A DNA stretch of 5,176 bases from Nitrospirota bacterium (GTDB lineage: Bacteria; Nitrospirota; Thermodesulfovibrionia; Thermodesulfovibrionales; UBA6898), in the NCBI GenBank assembly GCA_029858145.1, contig JAOUFP010000237.1:1-5176 (forward strand), given 5' to 3'. The notes beneath the pieces were generated by a model that had not been told where the DNA came from, ran no database searches, and saw only the letters and a program-made list of their open reading frames with translations. Positions within the stretch are counted from its first letter, which is position 1. Every line of letters starts with the position of its first letter. Positions 1 through 5,176 of this stretch are shown here, piece after piece. Made by a program: the position numbers and the translations under genes.

Positions 1-681
1 AGCAGCTACCGCGCCAATCTCAGGGCCCTTGATGAAAAATCGGAGAGACTCCGGGTGCTCATGGCAGAACTCGAAAAAAATGCGGAAAAGGTAAAAACAA
101 GAGAAGGGGAGATGGCGGAGAAGAAAAGAGAAAAGGAAATGCTTCTTTCCTCGGTACGGGATGAAAAAACCTCCCGCCGGAAAATGCTCTCCGAACTGAA
201 AGAGACCGCCCAAAGACTGCTCGACATTATCCGAGAGTCGTCAAAGAAGGACGACTATTCAGCGAAGGGCTTCGGCCGTCTCAGGGGAAAGATGGACTGG
301 CCCTCTGAAGGCAGGATCGCGATCCCCTACGGCTCGCAGAGAGACCCGCAGTTCGACACCCCGGTATTCAGAAACGGCATTCACATCCAGACGGATCCTT
401 CAGCAGATGCCCGTTCCATCTATGCCGGGAAGGTCATATTTGCCGAGTGGTTCAAGGGGTTCGGCCAGCTGGTGATCGTAAACCATGGCAGCGGGTACCA
501 TACGCTCTATGGCAATCTTTCAGAGATTTTTTCTCACGTTGGAGATATAATAAAAGAAAATCAGGTTATCGGCAAGGTTGGGACGTCAGGCATACTGAAC
601 GCACCTGGTCTTTATTTCGAGATCAGATACAAAGGCAAGCCGCTCGATCCTGTCCAGTGGTTGAAAAGAAAGAGGCGATAA
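1..681 (+). CDS. EnvC-like murein hydrolase activator (M23/LytM domain, degenerate), 5'-truncated by window edge
   Basis: The frame is open from base 1 without a start, so this is the last 226 residues of a longer protein. Residues 1 to about 85 are rich in Lys, Glu and Arg and predict a coiled coil. Residues about 98-224 form a LytM (peptidase M23) fold, ending in GLYFEIRYKGKPLDPVQWL, a typical M23/EnvC tail. The zinc and catalytic positions of active M23 enzymes look lost: the HxxxD motif aligns with RNGIH (R124, H128), the third His with the Asn of LYGNL (N172), and the HxH motif with GLY (G204, Y206). E. coli EnvC has the same kind of loss and activates periplasmic amidases at the septum under FtsEX control, so an activator role rather than a hydrolase is inferred. 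It lies 18 bp before ctpA and is probably co-transcribed with it. A signal peptide would be upstream of the window. The family call is firm; EnvC orthology is likely but not proven. Confidence 0.88.
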   Translation, partial: SSYRANLRALDEKSERLRVLMAELEKNAEKVKTREGEMAEKKREKEMLLSSVRDEKTSRRKMLSELKETAQRLLDIIRESSKKDDYSAKGFGRLRGKMDWPSEGRIAIPYGSQRDPQFDTPVFRNGIHIQTDPSADARSIYAGKVIFAEWFKGFGQLVIVNHGSGYHTLYGNLSEIFSHVGDIIKENQVIGKVGTSGILNAPGLYFEIRYKGKPLDPVQWLKRKRR

Positions 682-684
682 TCC

Positions 685-690
685 AGGAGG
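685..690 (+). promoter_or_regulatory. Ribosome binding site of the ctpA-type gene
   Basis: A perfect AGGAGG lies 9 nt before the ATG at 700, in the short gap after the EnvC-like stop codon. It fixes the start of the protease gene and allows independent translation within a shared transcript. Confidence 0.85.
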
Positions 691-699
691 TTATATAAA

Positions 700-1992
700 A
701 TGGTGAAGAAAAGGATTGTGGTTATCTGGCTGCTCATATTCATCGTGGCGTCTACCGGCATCTTTATCGGAAGGTGGTCCGTTAACAGTGTAAGCGCGGA
801 GGGAGAAGGGTATGAAGAACTCAGATCCTTCACGGAAGTCATGTCGATGGTAAAGAAATACTATGTCGAAGAGGTAAAGACAAAGGACCTTGTTTATGGG
901 GCGATTAAAGGCATGCTGAATTCACTCGACCCGCATTCCAGCTTCATGACCCCTGAATCTTACAAGGAAATGCAGGTAGATACAAAGGGTGAGTTCGGCG
1001 GGCTCGGGATACAGATCGGGCTAAAAGACAACATGCTCACCGTAATAGCGCCCATCGAAGACACCCCGGCCTTTAAGGCGGGAATCAAGGCCGGTGATAA
1101 GATAATAAAGATCGACAACGAATCCACAAAGGATATGAACCTGCAGGATGCGGTTTCGAAGATGAGGGGTGCCCCGAAAACATCGGTCACGTTAAGCATC
1201 TTCAGAGAAGGCTGGAAAGACACAAAGGATTTCACGATCGTACGGGACATCATCAAGATAAAGAGCGTAAAATCAAAGGTGCTCGAAAACAATATCGGCT
1301 ACGTAAAGCTGAGCCAGTTCCAGGAGCAGACAGCGGACGATCTCGCCGATGCCCTCAGGCAGCTCAATGCTTCAAAGGTGACTTCGCTCGTCCTGGACCT
1401 CAGAAATGATCCGGGCGGGTTACTGAACAGCGCCATCGACGTTACAGGACAGTTTCTGCCCAAAGGCAAGCTCGTTGTTTACACGAAGACACGGACCGGG
1501 GAGAAGTCGGAGTTTTACACCAGCGGCGAAACTGTCTTTACTCCGCCAATGATCGTCCTGGTAAACCAGGGGAGCGCCAGCGCCTCCGAAATAGTAGCGG
1601 GAGCCCTCAAAGACTGGAACAGGGCCGTTATCCTCGGCACCCAGACCTTCGGAAAGGGTTCGGTGCAGACCGTAATTCCGCTAAGCGGCGGTGCCGGTCT
1701 GAGGCTGACCACCGCGAAGTACTATACCCCCAAGGGCATCTCCATACAGAATACCGGGATAACTCCTGATATCGTGGTGAAACTCGCGGCGAAAAACGGT
1801 GTGAAAGAACATCGCGTGATCAGGGAAAAAGACCTCGAAGGACATCTGAAGAACGAGCAGAATGACACCGTGGCTGATGAGGAGGAAACCGCTCCGCTCG
1901 AAGTCGAGGAAAAAGACGACGTACAATTGCAGCGGGCAGTGGATATCCTTAAGACCTGGGATGTCTTCAAGAGCCTGCCGAAGGCTTCGTAA
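700..1992 (+). CDS. ctpA: Carboxy-terminal processing protease, S41A family
   Basis: This is a complete 430-residue serine protease of the CtpA/Prc family, which trims C-terminal tails of exported or periplasmic proteins. Residues about 5-24 are a signal anchor (basic KKR, then WLLIFIVASTGIFIG). Residues 40-95 match the N-terminal CtpA helical region. A PDZ domain spans about 97-182 (GEFGGLGIQIG and AGIKAGDKIIKID) and would bind substrate C-termini. The S41 core spans about 190-362, with LDLRNDPGG before the active site. The catalytic triad is visible: S294 in GSASASEI, K319 in FGKG and Q323, with the same Ser-Lys (25) and Lys-Gln (4) spacing as E. coli Prc. An acidic linker (about 385-408) and a short helical tail end the protein; length is normal for the family. 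The ATG has an AGGAGG 9 nt upstream. Pairing with an EnvC-like gene suggests a role in cell-wall turnover or division (inference). The family is certain; the symbol is by family only. Confidence 0.95.
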   Translation: MVKKRIVVIWLLIFIVASTGIFIGRWSVNSVSAEGEGYEELRSFTEVMSMVKKYYVEEVKTKDLVYGAIKGMLNSLDPHSSFMTPESYKEMQVDTKGEFGGLGIQIGLKDNMLTVIAPIEDTPAFKAGIKAGDKIIKIDNESTKDMNLQDAVSKMRGAPKTSVTLSIFREGWKDTKDFTIVRDIIKIKSVKSKVLENNIGYVKLSQFQEQTADDLADALRQLNASKVTSLVLDLRNDPGGLLNSAIDVTGQFLPKGKLVVYTKTRTGEKSEFYTSGETVFTPPMIVLVNQGSASASEIVAGALKDWNRAVILGTQTFGKGSVQTVIPLSGGAGLRLTTAKYYTPKGISIQNTGITPDIVVKLAAKNGVKEHRVIREKDLEGHLKNEQNDTVADEEETAPLEVEEKDDVQLQRAVDILKTWDVFKSLPKAS

Positions 1993-2006
1993 AAGAGAGT
2001 GTAACT

Positions 2007-2051
2007 GGAAGAAAGAGCAAAGGGCAATAAAGCCCTTTGCTCTTTCTTTTT
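2007..2051 (+). terminator. Rho-independent terminator after ctpA
   Basis: Arms 2009-2025 and 2032-2048 pair perfectly over 17 bp (core GAAAGAGCAAAGGGC) around a 6-nt loop, AATAAA. Two more G-T pairs are possible at the base. A TTTTT run (2047-2051) follows and partly overlaps the stem. It begins 14 nt after the ctpA stop codon, so it ends the envC-ctpA transcription unit. The A-rich 5' side of the stem gives some terminator character on the minus strand as well. Confidence 0.9.
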
Positions 2052-2067
2052 GCGGAACAGAAACGCT

Positions 2068-2748
2068 ATGGCACGGATACTGTTCGACATAGAAACAGCA
2101 GGGTTTGACTTCGATTCGCTCGAAGAGCCGGTTCGCGAATATCTGCTGAAATGGGCAGAGACCGAGGCTGAAGAAAACGAAGTCCGCCAAAGCCTCTCAT
2201 TCTATCCCCTCACCGGTGAAATCGTTGCTATCGGGATGTTCAACCCGGATACCGGTAAAGGCGCGGTCTTCTTCCAGAACAACAGCAACCCCCTTCTTCC
2301 CTTTGAAGAGGAGGGAATCAGGTATGAATCCGGCACCGAGCGGGAGATCCTCCTGAGGTTCTGGGAGACGATAAAAAGCTACAGCCAGTTCATCACCTTC
2401 AACGGCAGGGCCTTTGACTGCCCCTTCCTCATGATACGCTCCGCTGTTCATAAGATTAAGCCCATCAGGGACCTGATGCCGAACCGATACGGGGAAACCC
2501 ATATCGACCTCCTCGACCAGCTCACCTTCTATGGCGCCTCCCGCAGGAAGTTCAGCCTCGACATGTGGTGCAGGACCTTCGGCATCAAGAGCCCGAAGGA
2601 AAGCGGCATTACCGGCTATGATGTCAAAGACCTTTACATGAGCGGCAGGGGACTCGATATCGCAAAATACTGCGCCGGGGACCTAAAGGCGACAGCGGAA
2701 CTGCTTTCAGTCTGGGAAAACTACATCAGGTTTTCGAACAACAGATAG
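2068..2748 (+). CDS. DEDDy-type 3'-5' exonuclease (RNase H-like fold, PolB-exonuclease-related)
   Basis: This 226-residue single-domain protein carries all motifs of the DEDD exonuclease superfamily. Exo I is FDIET (D7, E9) right after the first beta strand. Exo II is NGRAFD (D117). Exo III is YCAGD (Y201, D205), which puts it in the DEDDy subgroup. No polymerase domain follows, so it resembles the stand-alone predicted 3'-5' exonucleases related to the PolB proofreading domain. It would remove nucleotides from DNA or RNA 3' ends using two metal ions, in the cytoplasm; its substrate is unknown. I chose the ATG at 2068 because the fold begins there (ARILFDIET). An in-frame TTG at 2050 lies in the terminator and is unlikely. 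The ribosome binding site is poor (GGA at 2054-2056). The gene starts 17 nt after the ctpA terminator, so it depends on read-through or on a promoter not recognised here. Its physiological role cannot be deduced from the neighbours. Confidence 0.87.
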   Translation: MARILFDIETAGFDFDSLEEPVREYLLKWAETEAEENEVRQSLSFYPLTGEIVAIGMFNPDTGKGAVFFQNNSNPLLPFEEEGIRYESGTEREILLRFWETIKSYSQFITFNGRAFDCPFLMIRSAVHKIKPIRDLMPNRYGETHIDLLDQLTFYGASRRKFSLDMWCRTFGIKSPKESGITGYDVKDLYMSGRGLDIAKYCAGDLKATAELLSVWENYIRFSNNR

Positions 2749-3173
2749 CTAATACTTTGGACTTCAAGGGGCATTTTGCAGGTGCACTTTCACCTCCAAC
2801 TCTTCAAAAATGAGACGACTCAACTCTCGTCAAATGCTCACAGAACTCCGCAAAGATTGCAGTTTCTTGCAGTTGCCATGTCCCCCTTGTATTCCACACT
2901 GACAGCCGATAAGATTTCGCCGTAAGATACTTCCTGAAGCAAACACTGAGGCATTTCTGCCACATGGCAATGTTTCTGCGGGAATTTGACGGACGATCGA
3001 AAACGACTGAGCAAGCTTTTGTGTAGTCCATGAGATAGATAAGTCAGTCAGGAAGAAAGGGCATCGTGCCCTTTCCTTCCTGACTGGTAAGTCTACAGTG
3101 CTTAATCGGAAGTGTTTTCTTTATTTTGCAGTCTATCCGCTGGGCACCACTTTATTTCACTTCAGTCTCAGTC
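2749..3173. other. 425-bp gap between convergent genes, no convincing gene
   Basis: This gap separates the exonuclease from the convergent sulfurtransferase. The only clear structure is the hairpin at 3045-3086. Reading frames of 30 to 75 codons exist on both strands between about 2804 and 3031, but none has a ribosome binding site or a recognisable motif. No direct repeats or transposon ends were seen. It may hold decayed coding sequence or an untranslated RNA; nothing here decides that. Confidence 0.6.
3045..3086. terminator. Long hairpin between convergent genes, possible terminator without a T-tract
   Basis: Arms 3045-3063 and 3067-3086 pair over 19 bp with one bulged C in the right arm and a TCG loop. 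The stem core AAAGGGC/GCCCTTT is the same as in the ctpA terminator. It lies 88 nt beyond the stop codon of the minus-strand sulfurtransferase gene and 296 nt beyond that of the exonuclease gene. Neither side has a T-run, so it is either a weak bidirectional terminator, an mRNA-end-protecting structure or a dispersed hairpin repeat. The hairpin is certain; its function is not. Confidence 0.55.
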
Positions 3174-4187
3174 CTAATTCACCTTCTCCTGCATTTTATT
3201 AAAAGCCTTGATTGTCGAGTTGACCTTGTTAAAGTCGTACCACGTCTCGTCTTCTACAGGGAACCTCAGGTCACTGCCATAGACGCGCCACCCGTCGTGA
3301 TAGTTCGCGGCGTTCTCATATCCCAGCGCACGAAGAACAAGGTAAGCATATGACGCTCTTTGGCCTGTCTGGCAATGAACGACCACTCGTGAGCTTTTTG
3401 GTACGTTTTTATAGATGCCCTGCAGCTGCTCAAGCGGAAGCATCCTGAATGTCTCAGCGTCGAAGTTCTTCGAAAAATCAATGTTGATAGCCCCAGGGAT
3501 ATGGCCGCCTCTGAGCGCACGCACATCCAGGCCTTTGTATTCATTTGGTGTTCTGACATCTATGATAATCGTCTCTTTGCTCTTGACAATCTGGAGAATC
3601 TCCTCACCTTTCACCCCTCTGTTCGTACCGTCGACTACCTTGAACGTTGCAGGCTTCGGTTTGGTCTCTGCCTGGTCCAACGTGCCTCCTTCTGCCTTCC
3701 AGCGGTCTATGCCGCCGTCGTAATACTGAACTGTGCACTTCTTCAATTTGCTATTGCATCCAAAGAGCTCCAATGCCCAGAACATCACCGCATTCCATGA
3801 TACGTGCTTTGGATCCCCGTACACGATAATATTGCTGTCGCTGCCAATCCCCATCTCGCCAAGTGTTTTTTCCATCCTGGTGACAGATGACAACTGCCGC
3901 TTCGTATCATCAGCGAATGCTTTCGATACCCATGCCGGCAGCCCAACTGCGCCAGGAATATGCCCTTTGCCGAAGTCCTCGACAACACGCATGTCAACGA
4001 GAACCCAGCCAGGCTTGCCTTTTTTGTCTATTACAAACTCTGTGTCTACTATCAGGTCTGTGCTGACAGAGGCTGAAAAGGCCTGACTGCACAGGCACGC
4101 AACAATAACGACAATAACCCCAAGATACCTGTTCAGTTGCTGTCTCCTAATCATTGTATTAAAGTGTTTTTTCTTTACGGTAATCAT
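3174..4187 (-). CDS. Exported tandem-rhodanese sulfurtransferase
   Basis: A 337-residue protein with two rhodanese domains, which move sulfane sulfur through a cysteine persulfide. Residues 14-40 are a signal peptide: RR, then the hydrophobic stretch LGVIVVIVA and a cleavage site near AFSAS, so the protein is periplasmic. IVAC (C31) also fits a loose lipobox, so a lipoprotein is an alternative. The N-terminal domain (about 45-175) has the fold motifs DMRVVEDFGKGHIPGA and YYDGGIDRW, but its loop reads GDPKHVS without cysteine, so it is probably structural. The C-terminal domain (about 195-320) has IIDVRTPNEY, GGHIPGAINID and the active loop HCQTGQRAS with C272. Two further cysteines (C144, C151) close the first domain and could form a disulfide. 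The start at 4187 is preferred: AAGGAG lies 10 nt upstream, while the ATG at 4196 (three residues longer) has it only 1 nt away. The gene has its own promoter. The sulfur donor and acceptor are unknown. Confidence 0.9.
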   Translation of the reverse strand: MITVKKKHFNTMIRRQQLNRYLGVIVVIVACLCSQAFSASVSTDLIVDTEFVIDKKGKPGWVLVDMRVVEDFGKGHIPGAVGLPAWVSKAFADDTKRQLSSVTRMEKTLGEMGIGSDSNIIVYGDPKHVSWNAVMFWALELFGCNSKLKKCTVQYYDGGIDRWKAEGGTLDQAETKPKPATFKVVDGTNRGVKGEEILQIVKSKETIIIDVRTPNEYKGLDVRALRGGHIPGAINIDFSKNFDAETFRMLPLEQLQGIYKNVPKSSRVVVHCQTGQRASYAYLVLRALGYENAANYHDGWRVYGSDLRFPVEDETWYDFNKVNSTIKAFNKMQEKVN

Positions 4188-4197
4188 ATCACTCATT

Positions 4198-4203
4198 CTC
4201 CTT
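4198..4203 (-). promoter_or_regulatory. Ribosome binding site of the sulfurtransferase gene
   Basis: Minus-strand AAGGAG. It ends 10 nt before the ATG at 4187 but only 1 nt before the ATG at 4196, and therefore favours the shorter protein. Confidence 0.7.
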
Positions 4204-4288
4204 TCCGTAGTTGTTTATTAGTTAGGACCGTGCGGTTCGCTCTCCTACTTTGGAAACAGTTAGGCTTTATCGGTAATTTCTTAATTTA

Positions 4289-4317
4289 CTTATATCAAAG
4301 CTACAATGACGTGTCAA
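4289..4317 (-). promoter_or_regulatory. Sigma70-type promoter of the sulfurtransferase gene
   Basis: On the minus strand a perfect -35 TTGACA (4312-4317) is separated by exactly 17 nt from a -10 TATAAG (4289-4294), a 5/6 match to TATAAT. Transcription would begin near 4282, giving a leader of about 95 nt before the ATG at 4187. The near-consensus match suggests strong expression that does not need an activator. No clear operator palindrome overlaps it. Confidence 0.8.
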
Positions 4318-4522
4318 TTCGTGCGGATAAAGACATGAAGCTAAAATCCCAAATAAAAAAGAGACAGAAGGTTTATATCGTGAAGAATAACCTTGTCAAA
4401 AGGATGACAGTCTAGGCTTGTCGGTATAATTCGCACAACTACAACGCCTCTTGATTTTGCGGAGTAGGAGGTGGACTGCGCAAGTGCTACTAATCTTTTG
4501 GCCTGCGGATTATCAGGTGAAG

Positions 4523-4804
4523 TCAGGTCCTGTATAGGCGTTTTTTATCACGCTTATACAATTTTATGGCTAACAACCAAAAGCTGGTCAGACAGCCTAA
4601 TGCAACTTTATCGTATCGTTTAAGCAGGGTTCCCCTGATAACATCAGTCAGCCCTGACATTGAGCCTTGGAGCTGAAAATTGCTTAGTTGGTAGTCGGCC
4701 CATAGATGAATAGAAATAAAGCCAACCACGCCAAGAATGATTGCCCACTGAGTTTTCTTTGAATAGACGAGAACGTCTAGAAATTCTATAAACCAGTCCT
4801 TCAA
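4523..4804 (-). CDS. Small membrane protein with two predicted TM segments, unrecognised
   Basis: A 93-residue protein that I do not recognise. It has an amphipathic N-terminus (WFIEFLDVLVY), a first hydrophobic segment at about 20-36 (AIILGVVGFISIHLWA), a polar middle stretch at about 37-65, a second hydrophobic segment at about 67-82 (VALGCLTSFWLLAIKL) and a very basic tail (KLYKRDKKRLYR) that should lie in the cytoplasm. This ordered membrane-protein composition argues for a real gene. The start is uncertain: the frame opens with TTG at 4804, and a weak AGAGG lies 14 nt upstream. An in-frame CTG at 4813 fits that site better. An ATG at 4817 lies in another frame and would join this protein if the TTT just before the TTG lost one base. 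It follows the AAA+ fragment on the same strand, but a functional link is not shown. Function unknown. Confidence 0.6.
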   Translation of the reverse strand: MKDWFIEFLDVLVYSKKTQWAIILGVVGFISIHLWADYQLSNFQLQGSMSGLTDVIRGTLLKRYDKVALGCLTSFWLLAIKLYKRDKKRLYRT

Positions 4805-4822
4805 ATGTGCCAGGCATTACCT

Positions 4823-4984
4823 CTAACTTCCAAGGACGCCTCTTTTCTGCATTCTACCAATTTCTTTTCTAGTAACCCAGGTAATTCCACCAGGCAAACA
4901 TTTCGTCATGACCTCGACCTGGATATCATAACATTTATTAATCGCCTCGCTACCGTTAGTCTGAGCGTTCATCAGGCGCATCAT
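4823..4984 (-). CDS. Doubtful 53-residue ORF overlapping the end of the AAA+ fragment
   Basis: The frame opens with an ATG at 4984 inside the 3' end of the AAA+ reading frame and stops at 4823, 18 bp before the small membrane-protein gene. The product (starting MMRLMNAQTNGSEAINKCYD) is mildly basic at its end, with no membrane segment or known motif. An AGGA about 11 nt upstream is a weak ribosome binding site. It could be a tiny gene coupled to its neighbours, but chance is just as likely; no homology is claimed. Confidence 0.2.
   Translation of the reverse strand: MMRLMNAQTNGSEAINKCYDIQVEVMTKCLPGGITWVTRKEIGRMQKRGVLGS
4925..4933 (-). promoter_or_regulatory. Possible extended -10 promoter for the small membrane-protein gene
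   Basis: On the minus strand TGTTATGAT matches an extended -10 element (TG-N-TATAAT, 5/6 in the hexamer). It lies about 120 nt before the TTG at 4804. No good -35 lies 17 nt further upstream. It could let the membrane protein be transcribed independently of the broken AAA+ gene. Confidence 0.2.
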
Positions 4985-5176
4985 CGGGGAATATGTCCTG
5001 CCACTGATTCCTTCTACTTTCCTCGTCAGGCAATGGGAAGCTGATTTCGAAATTTATCCGACGCAAAAAGGCCTGATCCAGAGTGGATTTCATATTTACG
5101 GCGAAGATCGCGAGGCCCCGGTAGTCTTCCAGGCGTTGGAGGAGATAGTTGATCTCGATGTTTGCGTAGCGATCAT
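4956..5176 (-). pseudogene. AAA+ ATPase C-terminal piece (Afp15/PVC15-like), ends early, 5' end outside window
   Basis: The minus strand is open from the window edge to a TAA at 4956, giving 72 residues plus a partial codon. The sequence DRYANIEINYLLQRLEDYRG, then LAIFAVNMKS and LDQAFLRRINF, matches the second half of an AAA+ module: the helix after Walker B, the sensor-1 strand (N28, with V in place of the usual T) and the arginine-finger region (R38, R39). This DRYANIE-type signature is typical of ATPases encoded with extracellular contractile injection systems, though related ATPases occur elsewhere. Family members normally continue after the WQ.IFP.. segment with a lid domain of some 60-80 residues carrying sensor 2. 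Here the frame stops after IFPDDAPDERSD, and no downstream frame restores that domain. I infer a 3'-truncated, probably inactive gene. Walker A and B would lie outside the window, so intactness of the rest is unknown. Confidence 0.65.

Larger units (their letters stand above)
4197..4522. other. 326-bp gap upstream of the sulfurtransferase gene
   Basis: It holds the sulfurtransferase promoter and leader (about 4188-4317). The leader contains the direct repeat AGTTAGG (plus-strand sense, 4220-4226 and 4258-4264) and a possible 5-bp stem, 4223-4227 with 4243-4247. The remainder (4318-4522) shows an isolated plus-strand TATAAT at 4425-4430 but no gene and no strong hairpin. No terminator is evident for the 93-residue gene that ends at 4523. 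Confidence 0.6.

Noticed and set aside
1681..2190. Long minus-strand frame opposite the ctpA end and exonuclease start
   Set aside because: It is antisense to two well-supported genes and runs through the terminator hairpin; no domain features.
2810..2902. 30-codon plus-strand ORF with a CPPC motif
   Set aside because: Too short, no ribosome binding site, and a CxxC in such a short frame is weak evidence.
2804..3031. 75-codon minus-strand ORF between the exonuclease and sulfurtransferase genes
   Set aside because: Its product has no recognisable motif, no clear ribosome binding site precedes it, and the plus strand over the same bases gives equally plausible short frames interrupted by stops. 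Decayed coding sequence is possible but not shown.
3415..4086. Several plus-strand frames of 60 to 117 codons across the sulfurtransferase gene
   Set aside because: They are shadows of the minus-strand gene, which has clear rhodanese motifs, a promoter and a ribosome binding site.
4188..4282. Possible c-di-GMP-I (GEMM) riboswitch in the sulfurtransferase leader
   Set aside because: Only fragmentary likeness (GCGAACCGCACGG compared with the CGCAAAGCC region). The paired helices and the other conserved blocks could not be laid out convincingly.
4137..4415. 92-codon plus-strand ORF over the sulfurtransferase promoter region
   Set aside because: It covers the start, leader and promoter of the opposing gene, has no ribosome binding site and an unremarkable, low-complexity Lys-rich end.
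4805..5044. 79-codon plus-strand ORF at the right end
   Set aside because: It is antisense to the AAA+ fragment, which matches a known family, and it lacks a ribosome binding site or motif.

Overview
The window (5176 bp, roughly half G+C by eye, AT-richer around 4200-4600) looks like the chromosome of a Gram-negative bacterium. It carries an EnvC-type division factor followed by an S41 carboxy-terminal protease, a DEDDy exonuclease of the PolB-like type and a periplasmic tandem-rhodanese protein. This gene mix recalls Nitrospirota or Desulfobacterota, but that is an impression from gene content, not a demonstrated assignment.

Left part (1-2050, plus strand): the 3' portion of an EnvC-like coiled-coil/LytM protein, whose metal-binding residues are all replaced, is followed after 18 bp by a complete ctpA-type protease gene with a strong ribosome binding site. 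A long, perfect stem-loop with a T-tract closes this unit. The pair fits a cell-wall remodelling operon; ftsE/ftsX would be the expected genes just upstream of the window (inference).

Middle (2050-3173): a DEDDy 3'-5' exonuclease gene begins only 17 nt after the terminator. It is followed by about 425 bp without a convincing gene. That stretch holds one long hairpin with the same core (AAAGGGC/GCCCTTT) as the ctpA terminator, lying between convergent genes.

Right part (3174-5176, all minus strand): an exported two-domain sulfurtransferase (rhodanese) has a textbook sigma70 promoter and a leader of about 95 nt. Beyond it lie an unrecognised 93-residue protein with two membrane segments and a very small doubtful ORF. 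At the right edge is the C-terminal piece of an AAA+ ATPase that resembles the ATPases of extracellular contractile injection systems (Afp15/PVC15 type) but stops before its lid domain. The start of that ATPase gene lies outside the window.

I see no tRNA, rRNA, CRISPR array or complete mobile element. Most of the window is ordinary. The items most worth a second look are the truncated AAA+ ATPase with its small membrane-protein neighbour, and the two related hairpins around the exonuclease gene.
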